Shown: positions 37,293 to 46,585 of the stretch, in pieces
Position numbering within the stretch: position 1 is the first letter of the stretch
Layout: every line of letters starts with the position of its first letter
Made by a program: the position numbers and the translations under genes
The notes under the pieces: generated by a model
The model's input: the letters and a program-made list of their open reading frames with translations, nothing else
The model's database searches: none
Told to the model about the DNA's origin: nothing
Assembly: GCA_033764775.1 (NCBI GenBank)
Contig: JANRIQ010000014.1
Span: forward strand, 1-64,000
DNA from: JAWXCE01 sp033764775
GTDB lineage: Bacteria; Pseudomonadota; Alphaproteobacteria; Rhizobiales; Rhodomicrobiaceae
Direction of reading: 5' to 3'
Length of the DNA stretch: 64,000 nt

Positions 37293-38498
37293 TTGACTGG
37301 TTGGGCGCTGGCGCAGAGCGACGCGGAGTTGGTGCGCGCGGAGGCCGACAACCCGCACAGCCTCGTCGCCCGGTTTCCGGCCCACGCCGCCCTCAAGTTG
37401 GACAGCGGCGCCGCGCTCGGGCCGTTCGCCATCGCTTATCAAACCTATGGCCAGTTGAACGCGGCCAAATCCAACGCGGTGCTCGTCTGCCATGCGCTCA
37501 CCGGCGATCAACACGTCGCCAACGCGCATCCGGTCACGCGAAAGGCGGGCTGGTGGGAGACGATCATCGGCCCCGGCAAGCCGGTGGACACCGAACGCTA
37601 CTTCGTCATCTGCTCGAATGTGATCGGCGGGTGCATGGGCTCCACCGGGCCGAGCGCCACGAACCCCGTCACAGGCAAGCCCTACGGTCTCGATTTCCCC
37701 GTCATCACCATCGGCGACATGGTGGCCGCGCAAAGCCGCCTTATAGACGCGCTTGGCATCGACACGCTGTTCTGCGTCATCGGCGGATCCATGGGCGGCA
37801 TGCAGGTGCTGGAATGGGCGGCCATGTTCAAGGAGCGTGTGTTCGCCGCGATGCCTATCGCGACCGCCGCCCGCCACTCTTCGCAGAACATCGCATTTCA
37901 TGAGGTGGGGCGCCAGGCGGTGATGGCCGACCCCAACTGGCGCGGCGGGCGCTATCTGGAGGAAGGGGTCAACCCGGCGAAGGGGCTCGCGGTCGCCCGC
38001 ATGGCCGCGCACATCACCTATCTCTCCGACAAGGCGCTGCACCACAAGTTCGGGCGGCGCCTGCAAAACCGGCAGGCGGTCACCTTCGGCTTCGACGCCG
38101 ATTTCCAGGTGGAGAGTTATCTGCGGCATCAGGGCGCGGCGTTCGTCGATCGGTTCGACGCCAACAGCTATCTCTACATCACCCGCGCCATGGACTATTT
38201 CGACCTGGCGGCGGATCATGGCGGCGTGCTCGCCAACGCGTTCAGAGGCTCCAAAACACGCTTCTGCGTCATCTCCTTCACCAGCGACTGGCTCTACCCC
38301 ACGCGCGAAAGTCGGCGCATCGTCCATGCGCTGAACGCGGTCGCCGCCAATGTGAGCTTTGTCGAGATCGAGAGCGACAAGGGCCACGACGCCTTCCTGC
38401 TTGACGAACCCGAACTGTTCGCCACAGTGCGCGGGTTTCTCAACTCCGCCGCCGAAAAGCGCGGCCTTTCGCCCGTCGACGATCGACGCTCTGAATGA
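37293..38498 (+). CDS. metX: Homoserine O-acyltransferase (MetX)
   Basis: The alpha/beta-hydrolase core shows LGPFAIAYQTYGQLN, the nucleophile elbow GGSMGGMQVLEW, the Asp in TSDWLYP and the His in KGHDAFLLDEPE. It acylates homoserine with acetyl- or succinyl-CoA, the first step of methionine synthesis. The start is a TTG with GGAGGA about 5 bases upstream. Its stop overlaps the metW ATG (ATGA), the standard alphaproteobacterial pair. I saw no convincing SAM riboswitch upstream. Confidence 0.95.
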   Translation: MTGWALAQSDAELVRAEADNPHSLVARFPAHAALKLDSGAALGPFAIAYQTYGQLNAAKSNAVLVCHALTGDQHVANAHPVTRKAGWWETIIGPGKPVDTERYFVICSNVIGGCMGSTGPSATNPVTGKPYGLDFPVITIGDMVAAQSRLIDALGIDTLFCVIGGSMGGMQVLEWAAMFKERVFAAMPIATAARHSSQNIAFHEVGRQAVMADPNWRGGRYLEEGVNPAKGLAVARMAAHITYLSDKALHHKFGRRLQNRQAVTFGFDADFQVESYLRHQGAAFVDRFDANSYLYITRAMDYFDLAADHGGVLANAFRGSKTRFCVISFTSDWLYPTRESRRIVHALNAVAANVSFVEIESDKGHDAFLLDEPELFATVRGFLNSAAEKRGLSPVDDRRSE

Positions 38499-39145
38499 TT
38501 GACGCCCTGACGGACTCTAGGAAAGCGCCGGCGAACGGATCGGCCACGGCGCGCGTGGATTTGCTGCTCATCGCGGAGATGGTGCGGCCTGGGGCGCGTG
38601 TGCTCGATGTCGGCTGCGGGGCAGGCGAGCTTCTGAAGCTTTTGGAGACGACCCGGCAGGTGGACGGGCGCGGCGTGGAGTTGAGCCAGACGGGCGTCAA
38701 CATCTGCGTCGCGAAAGGCCTCTCGGTCGTGCAAGGCGACGCCGACCGCGATCTCGTGAACTATCCCGACAACGCTTTCGACTACGCGATCCTCAGCCAG
38801 ACGCTGCAGGCCACCCAACGCCCGAAATACGTCCTGGAGGAGCTTTTGCGCATCGGCCGCCACGCCATCGTGTCGTTCCCCAATTTCGGCAATTGGCGCA
38901 TCCGCATGCAACTGCTCATCGAGGGCAAGATGCCGGTGACGCACAATCTGCCGGAGCGCTGGTACCTCTCCCCCAACATCCACTTCTGCACCATCAAGGA
39001 CTTCCTCGACCTGTGCGCGGAGGTCGGCGCCAATGTGGAGCGGCAGGTGGCGCTGAACGCCTACGGCCGCAGGCTCGGCGGCGTGCCCTTGTTCATGCAG
39101 AACATCATCGGCGAGCAGGCGGTGTTTCTGCTCACCCGCCGCTGA
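38495..39145 (+). CDS. metW: Methionine biosynthesis protein MetW
   Basis: This 216-residue class I methyltransferase-fold protein has GARVLDVGCGAGELLKLL and the MetW blocks VQGDADRDLVNYPDNAFDYAILSQTLQA and VSFPNFGNWRIRMQLL. MetW is needed with MetX for efficient methionine synthesis; MetX-MetW complexes have been reported. Translation is coupled to metX. Confidence 0.95.
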   Translation: MIDALTDSRKAPANGSATARVDLLLIAEMVRPGARVLDVGCGAGELLKLLETTRQVDGRGVELSQTGVNICVAKGLSVVQGDADRDLVNYPDNAFDYAILSQTLQATQRPKYVLEELLRIGRHAIVSFPNFGNWRIRMQLLIEGKMPVTHNLPERWYLSPNIHFCTIKDFLDLCAEVGANVERQVALNAYGRRLGGVPLFMQNIIGEQAVFLLTRR

Positions 39146-39151
39146 CCCGCC

Positions 39152-39874
39152 TCACCCGTTGCGGATCGGCGCGCCGACGGCTTGACGCACGCGCGCGCGG
39201 CGGCCTTTGACGTCGGGCAGCCGGGCGTAGACCTGCTTCACCGCATCCACAATAAGAACGCCGGCGAAGATCGGCCAGAGCCGGGCGCCCGCGCGCTCCC
39301 ACGCCACCGCCCCGTGCAGCACCGTGCGCCACGGCCAGGGCGGCGCGAACAGCGCGGGCGTCACGCATTCGACCGCGAACAGCGAGGATGTGAGAAGCGC
39401 CTCGATCTGCCCCGGGCTGAACGGGCGTCCGTGGCCGAAGGGGGTCGACTCGGCGCGCGCCCAGAGCCCGCGCCGGTTGGGCGCGACGATCAGCAGACGC
39501 CCTTCCGGGCGGAGCACCCGCCACATCTCGCGCAGAAGCGGCCCCGTGGCCTCCGAATGCTCCAGACAGTGCGCCATGACGATGCGGTCGAAGGTCATGT
39601 CGGCGAAGGGCAGATGCGTCTCGTCCACCAGCGCCGTCGCGCATCGGCCTGTGGGCCATGCGATCGCCCCTTGCGCTTTGGGCATGAGCGCGATGATGCG
39701 GCTCGCCTCGCCCAGGAACGGACGCATGAACGGCGTGGCGTAGCCGACGCCCGCGAAATCGAGGCCGCGTCCGTCGCGCCAGCGCGCCCGCACCCGGTGG
39801 GCGATGATGCGGCGCGCCATGAGGCCGAGCGGCGTGCGGTAAAAGTCGCGGAGATCGAGCACATCGGGATGCAT
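39152..39874 (-). CDS. SAM-dependent methyltransferase (type 11)
   Basis: The protein has LDFAGVGYATPFMRPFL as a modified SAM loop, a LPFADMTFDRIVMAHCLEHSE block and LLREMWRVLRPEGRLLIVAPNRRGLWAR, typical of the methyltransferase 11 family next to gloB in alphaproteobacteria. Substrate unknown. I placed the start at the ATG at 39874 (HPDVLDLRDFY), giving 240 residues; longer starts would overlap gloB. The gene is divergent from gloB and converges on metW. Confidence 0.85.
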   Translation of the reverse strand: MHPDVLDLRDFYRTPLGLMARRIIAHRVRARWRDGRGLDFAGVGYATPFMRPFLGEASRIIALMPKAQGAIAWPTGRCATALVDETHLPFADMTFDRIVMAHCLEHSEATGPLLREMWRVLRPEGRLLIVAPNRRGLWARAESTPFGHGRPFSPGQIEALLTSSLFAVECVTPALFAPPWPWRTVLHGAVAWERAGARLWPIFAGVLIVDAVKQVYARLPDVKGRRARVRQAVGAPIRNG

Positions 39875-39986
39875 GCTTTTGCCGGCCTCGGCCTTCTGGT
39901 CATAAAAAGGGCGCGCGAGCATGCCCTCCTGGCCCATGCATACACCAATCGGCGCCGCCGCGCGCGGGACAAACCGGAGGCAGCCC

Positions 39987-40760
39987 ATGCGGGCGCTGGA
40001 CATTCGACAGTTTTTCTGCGGCCGCGACAATTACGGCGTGCTCATCCACGATCCAGCGTCCGGCGAAACGGCGGCGGTGGACACGCCCGAGCTGGGGCCA
40101 ATCCGGTCCGCGCTCTCCGAAACGGGCTGGCGTCTGACGCACATCTTCACCACTCATCACCACGGCGACCATGTGGCTGGACACGAGGCGTTGAGGCGGG
40201 AGACCGGCTGCGCCGTGGTGGCCGCCGCCGCCGACGCTCACCGCATCCCCGCCGTCACCGTCGCGCTGCGCGAGGGCGAAGCGGCCCGGCTCGGCGATCA
40301 CGAGTTCGTCATGCTCGACACGCCAGGACACACCCGCGGCCATGTCGCCTACCACTGCGAGGCCGCGAGCGTTGCGTTTGTGGGCGACACACTCTTCTCG
40401 CTCGGGTGCGGTCGGCTGCTGGAGGGGACGGCGGATGAGATGCACGCCTCGCTCGCCAAGCTCGCCGCGCTGCCCGCCGAAACCATGATTTATTGCGGCC
40501 ACGAATACACGCTCGCCAACGCGCGCTTCGCGCTCACCATCGATTCGGAGAACGCAGCTTTGCGCCGGCGGGCGGCCGAGGCGGAGGCGCTGCGGGCCGA
40601 CGGCAAACCGTGCGCGCCGATGCGGCTCGCTGATGAATTGCGCGCCAATCCGTTTCTGCGCGTTCATGACGAGGCGGTGCAATCGGCGCTCGGCATTCGC
40701 GGCGCGCCAGAGGCGGAGGTTTTCGCCGAGATGCGCCGGCGCAAGGATAAATTTGCATAA
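39987..40760 (+). CDS. gloB: Hydroxyacylglutathione hydrolase (glyoxalase II)
   Basis: The metallo-beta-lactamase motif THHHGDHVAGHE holds the binuclear metal ligands, with TPGHTRGHVAYH, FVGDTLFSLGCGRLLEGT and YCGHEYT downstream, all glyoxalase II signatures. It hydrolyses S-lactoylglutathione to lactate and glutathione, which may matter in a cell producing reactive aldehydes. GGAGG lies 6 bases before the ATG. Confidence 0.95.
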   Translation: MRALDIRQFFCGRDNYGVLIHDPASGETAAVDTPELGPIRSALSETGWRLTHIFTTHHHGDHVAGHEALRRETGCAVVAAAADAHRIPAVTVALREGEAARLGDHEFVMLDTPGHTRGHVAYHCEAASVAFVGDTLFSLGCGRLLEGTADEMHASLAKLAALPAETMIYCGHEYTLANARFALTIDSENAALRRRAAEAEALRADGKPCAPMRLADELRANPFLRVHDEAVQSALGIRGAPEAEVFAEMRRRKDKFA

Positions 40761-41115
40761 AGGGTTGAAAGCGTTGAAACATTCTCTGGCCGGAACGAAC
40801 ACCGTCCACCGGCCGTTGTGGAAAAAGCCGTACGTAGTGACAACATCTTGCGGGCCTAACCCTTTTGGCATTTAATCAGGCTGCTCCTGAGGGAGCTTAC
40901 AGGAATGATTCGCCGTACGGCAGAGGGGCATTTCCCGTGCGGCGGTTCAGGCCAAAGCGGTTCCATTGCGTAATAATGGGCGGCGCGCGCGCAAGGCGGC
41001 GAACGGCGATTTGTTTCGTCGTGAAACGAACTTCGCTTGCGGAACGTCTAGATAAGTAAATAAAATAACCTGCACCGTGGCGACGTGGAAGCAGGGTTGA
41101 CAGCGGGGTAGAACA
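40761..41115. promoter_or_regulatory. Intergenic region upstream of the NYN-domain gene
   Basis: I see no credible gene in these 355 bases. The part nearest the NYN gene is AT-richer, with a short inverted repeat GTTTC-GTCGT-GAAAC at about 41016-41030 and a TAGATA at about 41051 that could be a -10. The function is undetermined. Confidence 0.4.
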
Positions 41116-42843
41116 ATGGGTGCGGTTTCCGCGGACGGCGTGCTGTCTGCGCTCTTCATCGACTACGACAACGTCTACCTCGCTTTGCGAAACCGCAATG
41201 AGGAGGCCGCGACGCGTTTCGCGCGCAGCCCGATGACATGGTTTTCGCAGCTGTTGAGCGGGCGTCTCATCCGCAACGCCGACAACGAGCGCCCTTACCG
41301 GCGCCGCATCGCGATCGCCCGGTGCTACGGCAATCCGGTGCCATGGCGGCAAGGGCGCAACGGCCCCGAGGATCCCAACTGCTTCGCTTTCGTGCGCCAC
41401 AACTTCATCCGCGCCGGGATGGAGGTGGTCGATTGTCCCAAGCTCACCTCGCAGTTCAAAAACTGCTCCGACATCCGCATGGCTTGCGACATTCGGGATT
41501 ATCTGAACTATCCGGTCCGCTATGACGAGTTCATCATCCTGTCGGGCGACAGCGACTTCACTCCGGTGCTAATGAACCTGCGCTCACATGATCGGCGGCG
41601 CGCAATCTACACCAACGAATATACATCGCCCTATTATCGCGCCTTCTGCGACGGCTGCGTGGAGGAGGCGGATCTGATCCAGTTCCTCCTTCAGCCGCAG
41701 CAACTCAGCGCGCCGGACGCCGCGCCCGAGATCGCCTTTGACCCAGGTCCTACAACGGTGCTGCCATCGCCCCCGGCCCGGCCAGCGATCACGCAAAATA
41801 TCGGCGACGGCAAGCGGCGGTCATACGGCGCGGACGGCGCCGTGCAGTCCCTCATCGCCGATTTCAAGGTCATCAGCCAGGAAATCACTCAGCTGGTGGT
41901 GGATGTGGTTGAGAACTCGCACAAGCCGGTGCCGCTCGCCTATCTGGCCGATCGGGCGCAAAAAGCCATCGGCCAGCCCAAAACCATCGGCACGAACTGG
42001 GCGGGCAGCGGCGGCTTTTTGAACTTCCTGCAGCAAAACCTGCCGTCGCATCTCAACATCAGCGATAAGCCGCCGCAGGTGGTCTACAATCCAGCGAAAC
42101 ACAAGCTGCGTGAAGAGCCTGTGGAGCCCCGCGAGGCGCAACTGCAAACGGCTGCCCCCAAGGCGGCCGCCCAATCCAACAGCAGCAAGATCGCCGATCT
42201 GCAACGATCCATCACCCGCATTTATGATGCCTGCCAGGCGCCGCCCTTGCCCCCGAGCGAATACCAGCTTCTGTTCACCCTGATCGCCGCCGAGGTGCGC
42301 GAGCGCAAATTCCGCCCGGATCAGACGGCCTCGGCCGTCGTCCTGCGCGCCGAGGATGCGGGCCTGAAGCTTGCGCACAAGGATGTGAGCTTCGTGCTGG
42401 ACGCGGTCGATGAGATCGACCCGTGGCTGGAGCGCACCCAGTCGCCCGCCGCGGTCGCGCGCGCTTATCGCGATTATGTGCTCGAGCGATGCAAGGCCGC
42501 CGGTTTGCATTTAACGGACGACGAGCATCAGCTCATTCAAGTGTGGTTTGGCGCGAGCCAGTGGGGTCAGCAGGCCCCTGAGGCGGGCGTGGATCAACAC
42601 CGTGCGGCGTCCCGCGTACCCGCGCGGCCTCAAGCCCGCGCGCAGTCGCCACAGCCGAGCGAGCCGAACGGTGCGGGCGGTTATGGCGGCGGATACGGCC
42701 GCCCTGGCGCACCGCAAATCACGGCCGGCCCTGATATTCCCCTGCCGCCCGATTTTGGCTTTGGGACCGACTTCGAGCCGGAAAGTCCACTCGAGGCCGG
42801 GCGTCTGTCGCCGCTCAAATTTAACTTCTCGAAACGCAGCTAA
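41116..42843 (+). CDS. NYN-domain protein with an OST-HTH/LOTUS-like domain
   Basis: The N-terminal 195 residues are a PIN-like NYN nuclease domain: FIDYDN (D16, D18), NCSDIRMACDIRDYL (D119, D125) and LSGDSDFTPVL (D145, D147) supply the acidic metal site. Residues about 253-326 resemble an OST-HTH/LOTUS RNA-binding domain (VVENSHKPVPLAYLADRAQKAIG ... FLNFLQQNLPSHLNISDKPPQVVYNP). A second helical region (about 353-480) may be a divergent repeat, and the tail is Pro/Gly-rich. This suggests an RNA nuclease or RNA-handling protein; target unknown. 575 residues. Confidence 0.85.
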   Translation: MGAVSADGVLSALFIDYDNVYLALRNRNEEAATRFARSPMTWFSQLLSGRLIRNADNERPYRRRIAIARCYGNPVPWRQGRNGPEDPNCFAFVRHNFIRAGMEVVDCPKLTSQFKNCSDIRMACDIRDYLNYPVRYDEFIILSGDSDFTPVLMNLRSHDRRRAIYTNEYTSPYYRAFCDGCVEEADLIQFLLQPQQLSAPDAAPEIAFDPGPTTVLPSPPARPAITQNIGDGKRRSYGADGAVQSLIADFKVISQEITQLVVDVVENSHKPVPLAYLADRAQKAIGQPKTIGTNWAGSGGFLNFLQQNLPSHLNISDKPPQVVYNPAKHKLREEPVEPREAQLQTAAPKAAAQSNSSKIADLQRSITRIYDACQAPPLPPSEYQLLFTLIAAEVRERKFRPDQTASAVVLRAEDAGLKLAHKDVSFVLDAVDEIDPWLERTQSPAAVARAYRDYVLERCKAAGLHLTDDEHQLIQVWFGASQWGQQAPEAGVDQHRAASRVPARPQARAQSPQPSEPNGAGGYGGGYGRPGAPQITAGPDIPLPPDFGFGTDFEPESPLEAGRLSPLKFNFSKRS

Positions 42844-42919
42844 ATCGTAAGGTTGCAGGGCCCCGCATCGCGCGCCCGGGACGCCGGCGCATCAGGTTCG
42901 CCGGCCCCGCTTGCACCGG

Positions 42920-43645
42920 TCAGGTCGCGATGTATTGGCCGCCGTTGGCCGTCAGCGTCGCGCCCGTGATGAAGCCGGCCTCGTCGCTGGCGAGAAACGT
43001 CACGCACGCCGCGATCTCATGGGCGGAGCCGAGCCGCCCCACCGGAATGGTGGCGATGATCCCGTCCAGCACGTTTTTCGGCACGGCGGCGACCATGTCC
43101 GTGTCGATGTACCCCGGTGCGACGCAATTCACGGTGACGCCTTTGCGCGCGTTCTCCTGCGCGAGAGCCTTGGTGAAGCCGATGACGCCCGCCTTGGCGG
43201 CGGAGTAGTTGCCCTGCCCCATCTGCCCCTTCTGGCCATTGATGGAGGAGATGTTGATGATACGGCCCCAGCCCCGGTTGCGCATCCCCTCAAGGATCGG
43301 CTGCGTCATGTTGAACATGCTGTCGAGGTTGACTGTGATGACCTCGCGCCATTGCTGCGGCGTCATCTTGTGGAGCATGGCGTCGCGGGTGATGCCGGCG
43401 TTGTTGACGACGATGTCGATGGGTCCGACCTCGGCTTCGACGCGCTTCAGGCCGGCGGCGGACGCTTCGTAGTCGCCCACGTCCCATTTAAACACCGGGA
43501 TGCCCGTTTCAGCCTGGAACTTCTGCGCGGCCTCGTCATTGCCGCCGTAATTCGCCGCCACACGGCAACCGCGCTTTTTCAGGGCGACGGATATCGCGTG
43601 GCCTATGCCCCGCGTTCCGCCCGTCACCACCGCCACACGCGCCAT
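42920..43645 (-). CDS. phaB: Acetoacetyl-CoA reductase
   Basis: A 241-residue short-chain dehydrogenase with GGTRGIGHAIS, a conserved NNAGIT, the catalytic Ser region INISSINGQKGQMGQ and YSAAKAG; the Gln-rich QKGQMGQGNY block and GYIDTDMV are typical of PhaB. It reduces acetoacetyl-CoA with NADPH to (R)-3-hydroxybutyryl-CoA for polyhydroxybutyrate. AGGAGG precedes the ATG. It follows phaA after 102 bases. Confidence 0.95.
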   Translation of the reverse strand: MARVAVVTGGTRGIGHAISVALKKRGCRVAANYGGNDEAAQKFQAETGIPVFKWDVGDYEASAAGLKRVEAEVGPIDIVVNNAGITRDAMLHKMTPQQWREVITVNLDSMFNMTQPILEGMRNRGWGRIINISSINGQKGQMGQGNYSAAKAGVIGFTKALAQENARKGVTVNCVAPGYIDTDMVAAVPKNVLDGIIATIPVGRLGSAHEIAACVTFLASDEAGFITGATLTANGGQYIAT

Positions 43646-43747
43646 GCTTCCTCCTTGCTTGTTGTGCGCCGGCGACCGGGTCTCCGGCTGTTTTTGAACC
43701 GATCAGATCAACTGCGGCGCCCCAAAAAGCCGAGGCGCGCCCACGCT

Positions 43748-44938
43748 TTAGGCCATGCGCTCGACGCAGAGCGCAATGCCCATGCCGCCGCCGATACACA
43801 GCGTGGCGAGACCCTTTTTGGCCTCGCGCCGCTTCATTTCGTGCAGCAGCGTGACGAGCACGCGCGCGCCGGAGGCGCCAATGGGGTGGCCGATGGCGAT
43901 CGCGCCGCCGTTCACGTTGACCTTCTCCGTGTCCCAGCCAAGGCCCTTGTTCACAGCGCAGGCTTGCGCGGCGAAAGCCTCATTCGCTTCGATGAGGTCG
44001 AGGTCGTGGATGCTCCAGCCAGCTTTTTCCAACGCTTTTTTGGAGGCGGGGATAGGCCCGGTGCCCATGATGGACGGATCGACGCCGGTCGTCGCCCAGG
44101 ATGCGATGCGCGCGAGCGGCGTCACGCCCCGGCGCTCGGCCTCCGACAGGCTCATGAGGACGAGCGCGGCCGCGCCGTCGTTGATGCCGCTGGCGTTGCC
44201 CGCCGTCACCGTGCCTTCCTTGGGGTCGAAGGCGGGGCGAAGTTTGGCCACGTCGTCGATGGTCGCGCCCTCGCGGATGTACTCGTCCTCGGCCACCGTC
44301 ACGTCGCCCTTGCGGCCCTTGATGGTGTAGGCGACGATCTCATCCTTGAAGCGCCCGGCTTTTTTCGCCGCCTCGGCCTTGTTCTGCGAGGCGACGGCGA
44401 ATTTGTCCTGCTCCTCGCGGGTGATTTGCCATTGCCGCGCGACGTTCTCGGCCGTGATGCCCATGTGATAGCCGTTGAAAGCGTCCCACAATCCGTCGCG
44501 GATCATGGTGTCGACCATCTCGAGGTTGCCCATTTTCTGCCCGGCGCGGATATAGGCGGCGTGCGGCGCGAGGCTCATGCTTTCCTGGCCACCGGCGATG
44601 GCGACCGAGGCGTCGCCGTTGCGGATCGCCTGGTGGGCCATGGCGACCGAGCGCAGGCCGGAGCCGCACACTTGGTTGATCGTGATCGCCGGCGTTTCGA
44701 TCGGCAGGCCCGCCCCGATCGAGGCCTGCCGCGCCGGATTCTGCCCTTGCCCCGCCGTGAGCACCTGGCCGAAAATCACCTCGGACACATCGGACGGCTC
44801 GACGCCTGCGCGCGCCAAGGCCTCCTTGATCACAGCCTTGCCTAGGTCGTGGGCGGGCACGCTGGCGAACGATCCGTTGAAGCTTCCAACCGCTGTGCGG
44901 CAGGCGCTGGCGATGACGACGGTTTCCTGGCTCGACAT
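43748..44938 (-). CDS. phaA: Acetyl-CoA C-acetyltransferase (beta-ketothiolase)
   Basis: The 396-residue thiolase shows the acylation Cys in NQVCGSGLRSVAM, NVNGGAIAIGHPIGASGAR and the second catalytic Cys in CIGGGMG. It condenses two acetyl-CoA to acetoacetyl-CoA for PhaB. GAGGAGG precedes the ATG. It is divergent from phaR; phaC is not in this window. Confidence 0.96.
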   Translation of the reverse strand: MSSQETVVIASACRTAVGSFNGSFASVPAHDLGKAVIKEALARAGVEPSDVSEVIFGQVLTAGQGQNPARQASIGAGLPIETPAITINQVCGSGLRSVAMAHQAIRNGDASVAIAGGQESMSLAPHAAYIRAGQKMGNLEMVDTMIRDGLWDAFNGYHMGITAENVARQWQITREEQDKFAVASQNKAEAAKKAGRFKDEIVAYTIKGRKGDVTVAEDEYIREGATIDDVAKLRPAFDPKEGTVTAGNASGINDGAAALVLMSLSEAERRGVTPLARIASWATTGVDPSIMGTGPIPASKKALEKAGWSIHDLDLIEANEAFAAQACAVNKGLGWDTEKVNVNGGAIAIGHPIGASGARVLVTLLHEMKRREAKKGLATLCIGGGMGIALCVERMA

Positions 44939-45168
44939 AGGCTTTCCTCCTCTTTGCGGGCGGACCGCATCCGCGCAACATCCATCCGCGCTTACCGCTC
45001 ACTTATGGCATATCGCCGCGGTTTTTTCGTCACTTTTCTCAAGCCCGTCCGTTACGGCGGGCGGCTCTTTCCGGCTGGCGGGCGGCGGCGAATTATGTGG
45101 CGGCGCGGCATGAAACACGCTAGCGTTATTGCAATGCGGTAGCGCGAAGGACACAGGGCGAAATATCA

Positions 45169-45828
45169 ATGACAGCAAAAACGGCGGCGGTTGCGGCCGA
45201 TGCGGAGACGGAGAACGCGGGCGGCCGAGGCGCCGGAGACGCGAAACGCGCGCAGGTTGTCATAAAGAAATACGCCAACCGCCGGCTCTACAACACCGAA
45301 ACGAGCGCCTATGTCACGCTGGAGGATCTGGCGGAGATGGTGCGGTCCGAGCGGGATTTCGTCGTTTATGACGCCAAGACGGGCGAGGATTTGACCCACG
45401 CCGTGCTCACTCAGATCATCGTTGAGGAGGAGGGCAAGGACGGTCAAAGTCTCCTGCCCATCGGCTTCTTGCGTCAGCTCATCCGGTTTTACGGCCACTC
45501 GCTTGAGCGCCTGGTGCCGAGCTATCTGGAGTTCAGCATCAACTCGCTGACCAAGGATCAGGAGCGGTATCACAAGCACTTGAGCGGCATGTTCGGCGCC
45601 GCGGCCCTGGACGCCATGCACGAGCAGACGCTCAACAACATCGCCATGTTCGAGAAAGCGCTCGCGATGTTCACCCCGTTCGGAGCCTCCGAACCGCGCA
45701 AAAAGTCGGGGAGCGAGAGCGGCGGCGAAGCGACCGGCGTCTCGCAGGACGAACTCGCCGAACTGCGTGCGCAACTCGCCGCCATGCAGGCCCAAATCGA
45801 CAAACTCTCCAAGCCCAGCGACGCTTAA
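45169..45828 (+). CDS. phaR: Polyhydroxyalkanoate synthesis repressor
   Basis: The DNA-binding PHB/PHA accumulation regulator domain is clear at about residues 25-90 (VVIKKYANRRLYNTETSAYVTLEDLAEMVRSERDFVVYDAKTGEDLTHAVLTQII), followed by LLPIGFLRQLIRFYGHSLERLVPSYLEFS and a coiled C-terminus. PhaR binds PHA granules and represses phasin and related genes. It is divergent from phaA, so the 230-base spacer may carry its operator. Confidence 0.95.
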   Translation: MTAKTAAVAADAETENAGGRGAGDAKRAQVVIKKYANRRLYNTETSAYVTLEDLAEMVRSERDFVVYDAKTGEDLTHAVLTQIIVEEEGKDGQSLLPIGFLRQLIRFYGHSLERLVPSYLEFSINSLTKDQERYHKHLSGMFGAAALDAMHEQTLNNIAMFEKALAMFTPFGASEPRKKSGSESGGEATGVSQDELAELRAQLAAMQAQIDKLSKPSDA

Positions 45829-45968
45829 CACACTAAGGCCACAGTGATGTTTTTCCGTCGTGATTGAGAATGTCACGGCGCTTCAACCCGCTCAGGTTGA
45901 GCAAACGCCGCGTTAACACCTTGATGGTAACGTTGCCTCGCTCAATGCTGAATGTGATGAGAGTGTGC

Positions 45969-46580
45969 ATGGTCCGTAGGGTGCTATTTGCTTTGGCTGT
46001 CGCGCCGTTGGCCGGATGCGGCGTCAATATGCCGTCGTTGTCCGCTTCCCTTGGCGGGCGCGAGGAGCCTGCGGTTGTGAAACCCACAGCCGCCGCGGCG
46101 GCCCCGTCGAGCGCCGGGTTCTGGGAAAAGGTTCAGTCCCGCACCCGCAAGGGCGGCGGCGAGGCGCTAAGCGTCATGGCCTCGCGGTTCCAGCCCGCCG
46201 AGGCGCTGGCCGAGATCAACGCCTATCGCGCCAAGAAAGGGCTGTCGCCGTTGCGGCTTAACGCCAAGCTCACCCAGGCCGCTAAGGCGCATTCGCTTGA
46301 TCTCGCGCGCAACGACCGCATTTCGCATTTCGGCTCGGACGGCTCCGACATCGAGGAGCGCGCGCGGCGTTCCGGCTACGCGTTCAATCTCATCGCGGAG
46401 AATGTGGGCACCGGCCAGCGCAGCGCCAGCGAGGTGATCGAGGGCTGGCGCAAAAGCCCATCGCACAACGAAAATCTATTGCTCCCGGACGCGGAAGAGA
46501 TGGGCATCGCCGTCGTTTACCGTCCGGAGACTGAGTACCAAACCTTTTGGACTTTGGTGCTGGGCGCCAGCAACGGCTGA
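45969..46580 (+). CDS. CAP-domain lipoprotein
   Basis: A short lipoprotein signal (VRRVLFALAVAPLAGC) is followed by a linker and a CAP/SCP domain: EALAEINAYRAKKGLSPLRLNAKLTQAAKAHSLDLARNDRISHFGSDGSDIEERARRSGYAF, AENVG and WRKSPSHNENLLLPDAEEMGIAVVY. Bacterial CAP proteins are envelope proteins of mostly unknown activity. The ATG at 45969 gives 203 residues; an upstream ATG at 45957 is possible. It converges on pheS with 5 bases between stops. Confidence 0.88.
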   Translation: MVRRVLFALAVAPLAGCGVNMPSLSASLGGREEPAVVKPTAAAAAPSSAGFWEKVQSRTRKGGGEALSVMASRFQPAEALAEINAYRAKKGLSPLRLNAKLTQAAKAHSLDLARNDRISHFGSDGSDIEERARRSGYAFNLIAENVGTGQRSASEVIEGWRKSPSHNENLLLPDAEEMGIAVVYRPETEYQTFWTLVLGASNG

Positions 46581-46585
46581 CGTGT

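Noticed and set aside
40897..41400. Minus-strand ORF in the gap before the NYN gene
   Set aside because: It runs over the start of the NYN gene, has no ribosome-binding site I can see and shows no domain.
43660..43700. GCCGG...CCGGC hairpin with Ts between phaA and phaB
   Set aside because: The T-run is on the plus strand while both genes are on the minus strand, so it cannot be their terminator, and the stem is only 5 bp.
42911..44845. 644-codon plus-strand ORF across phaB and phaA
   Set aside because: It is antisense to two complete, well-conserved enzymes and has the His/Arg/Gly-rich composition of a high-GC shadow.
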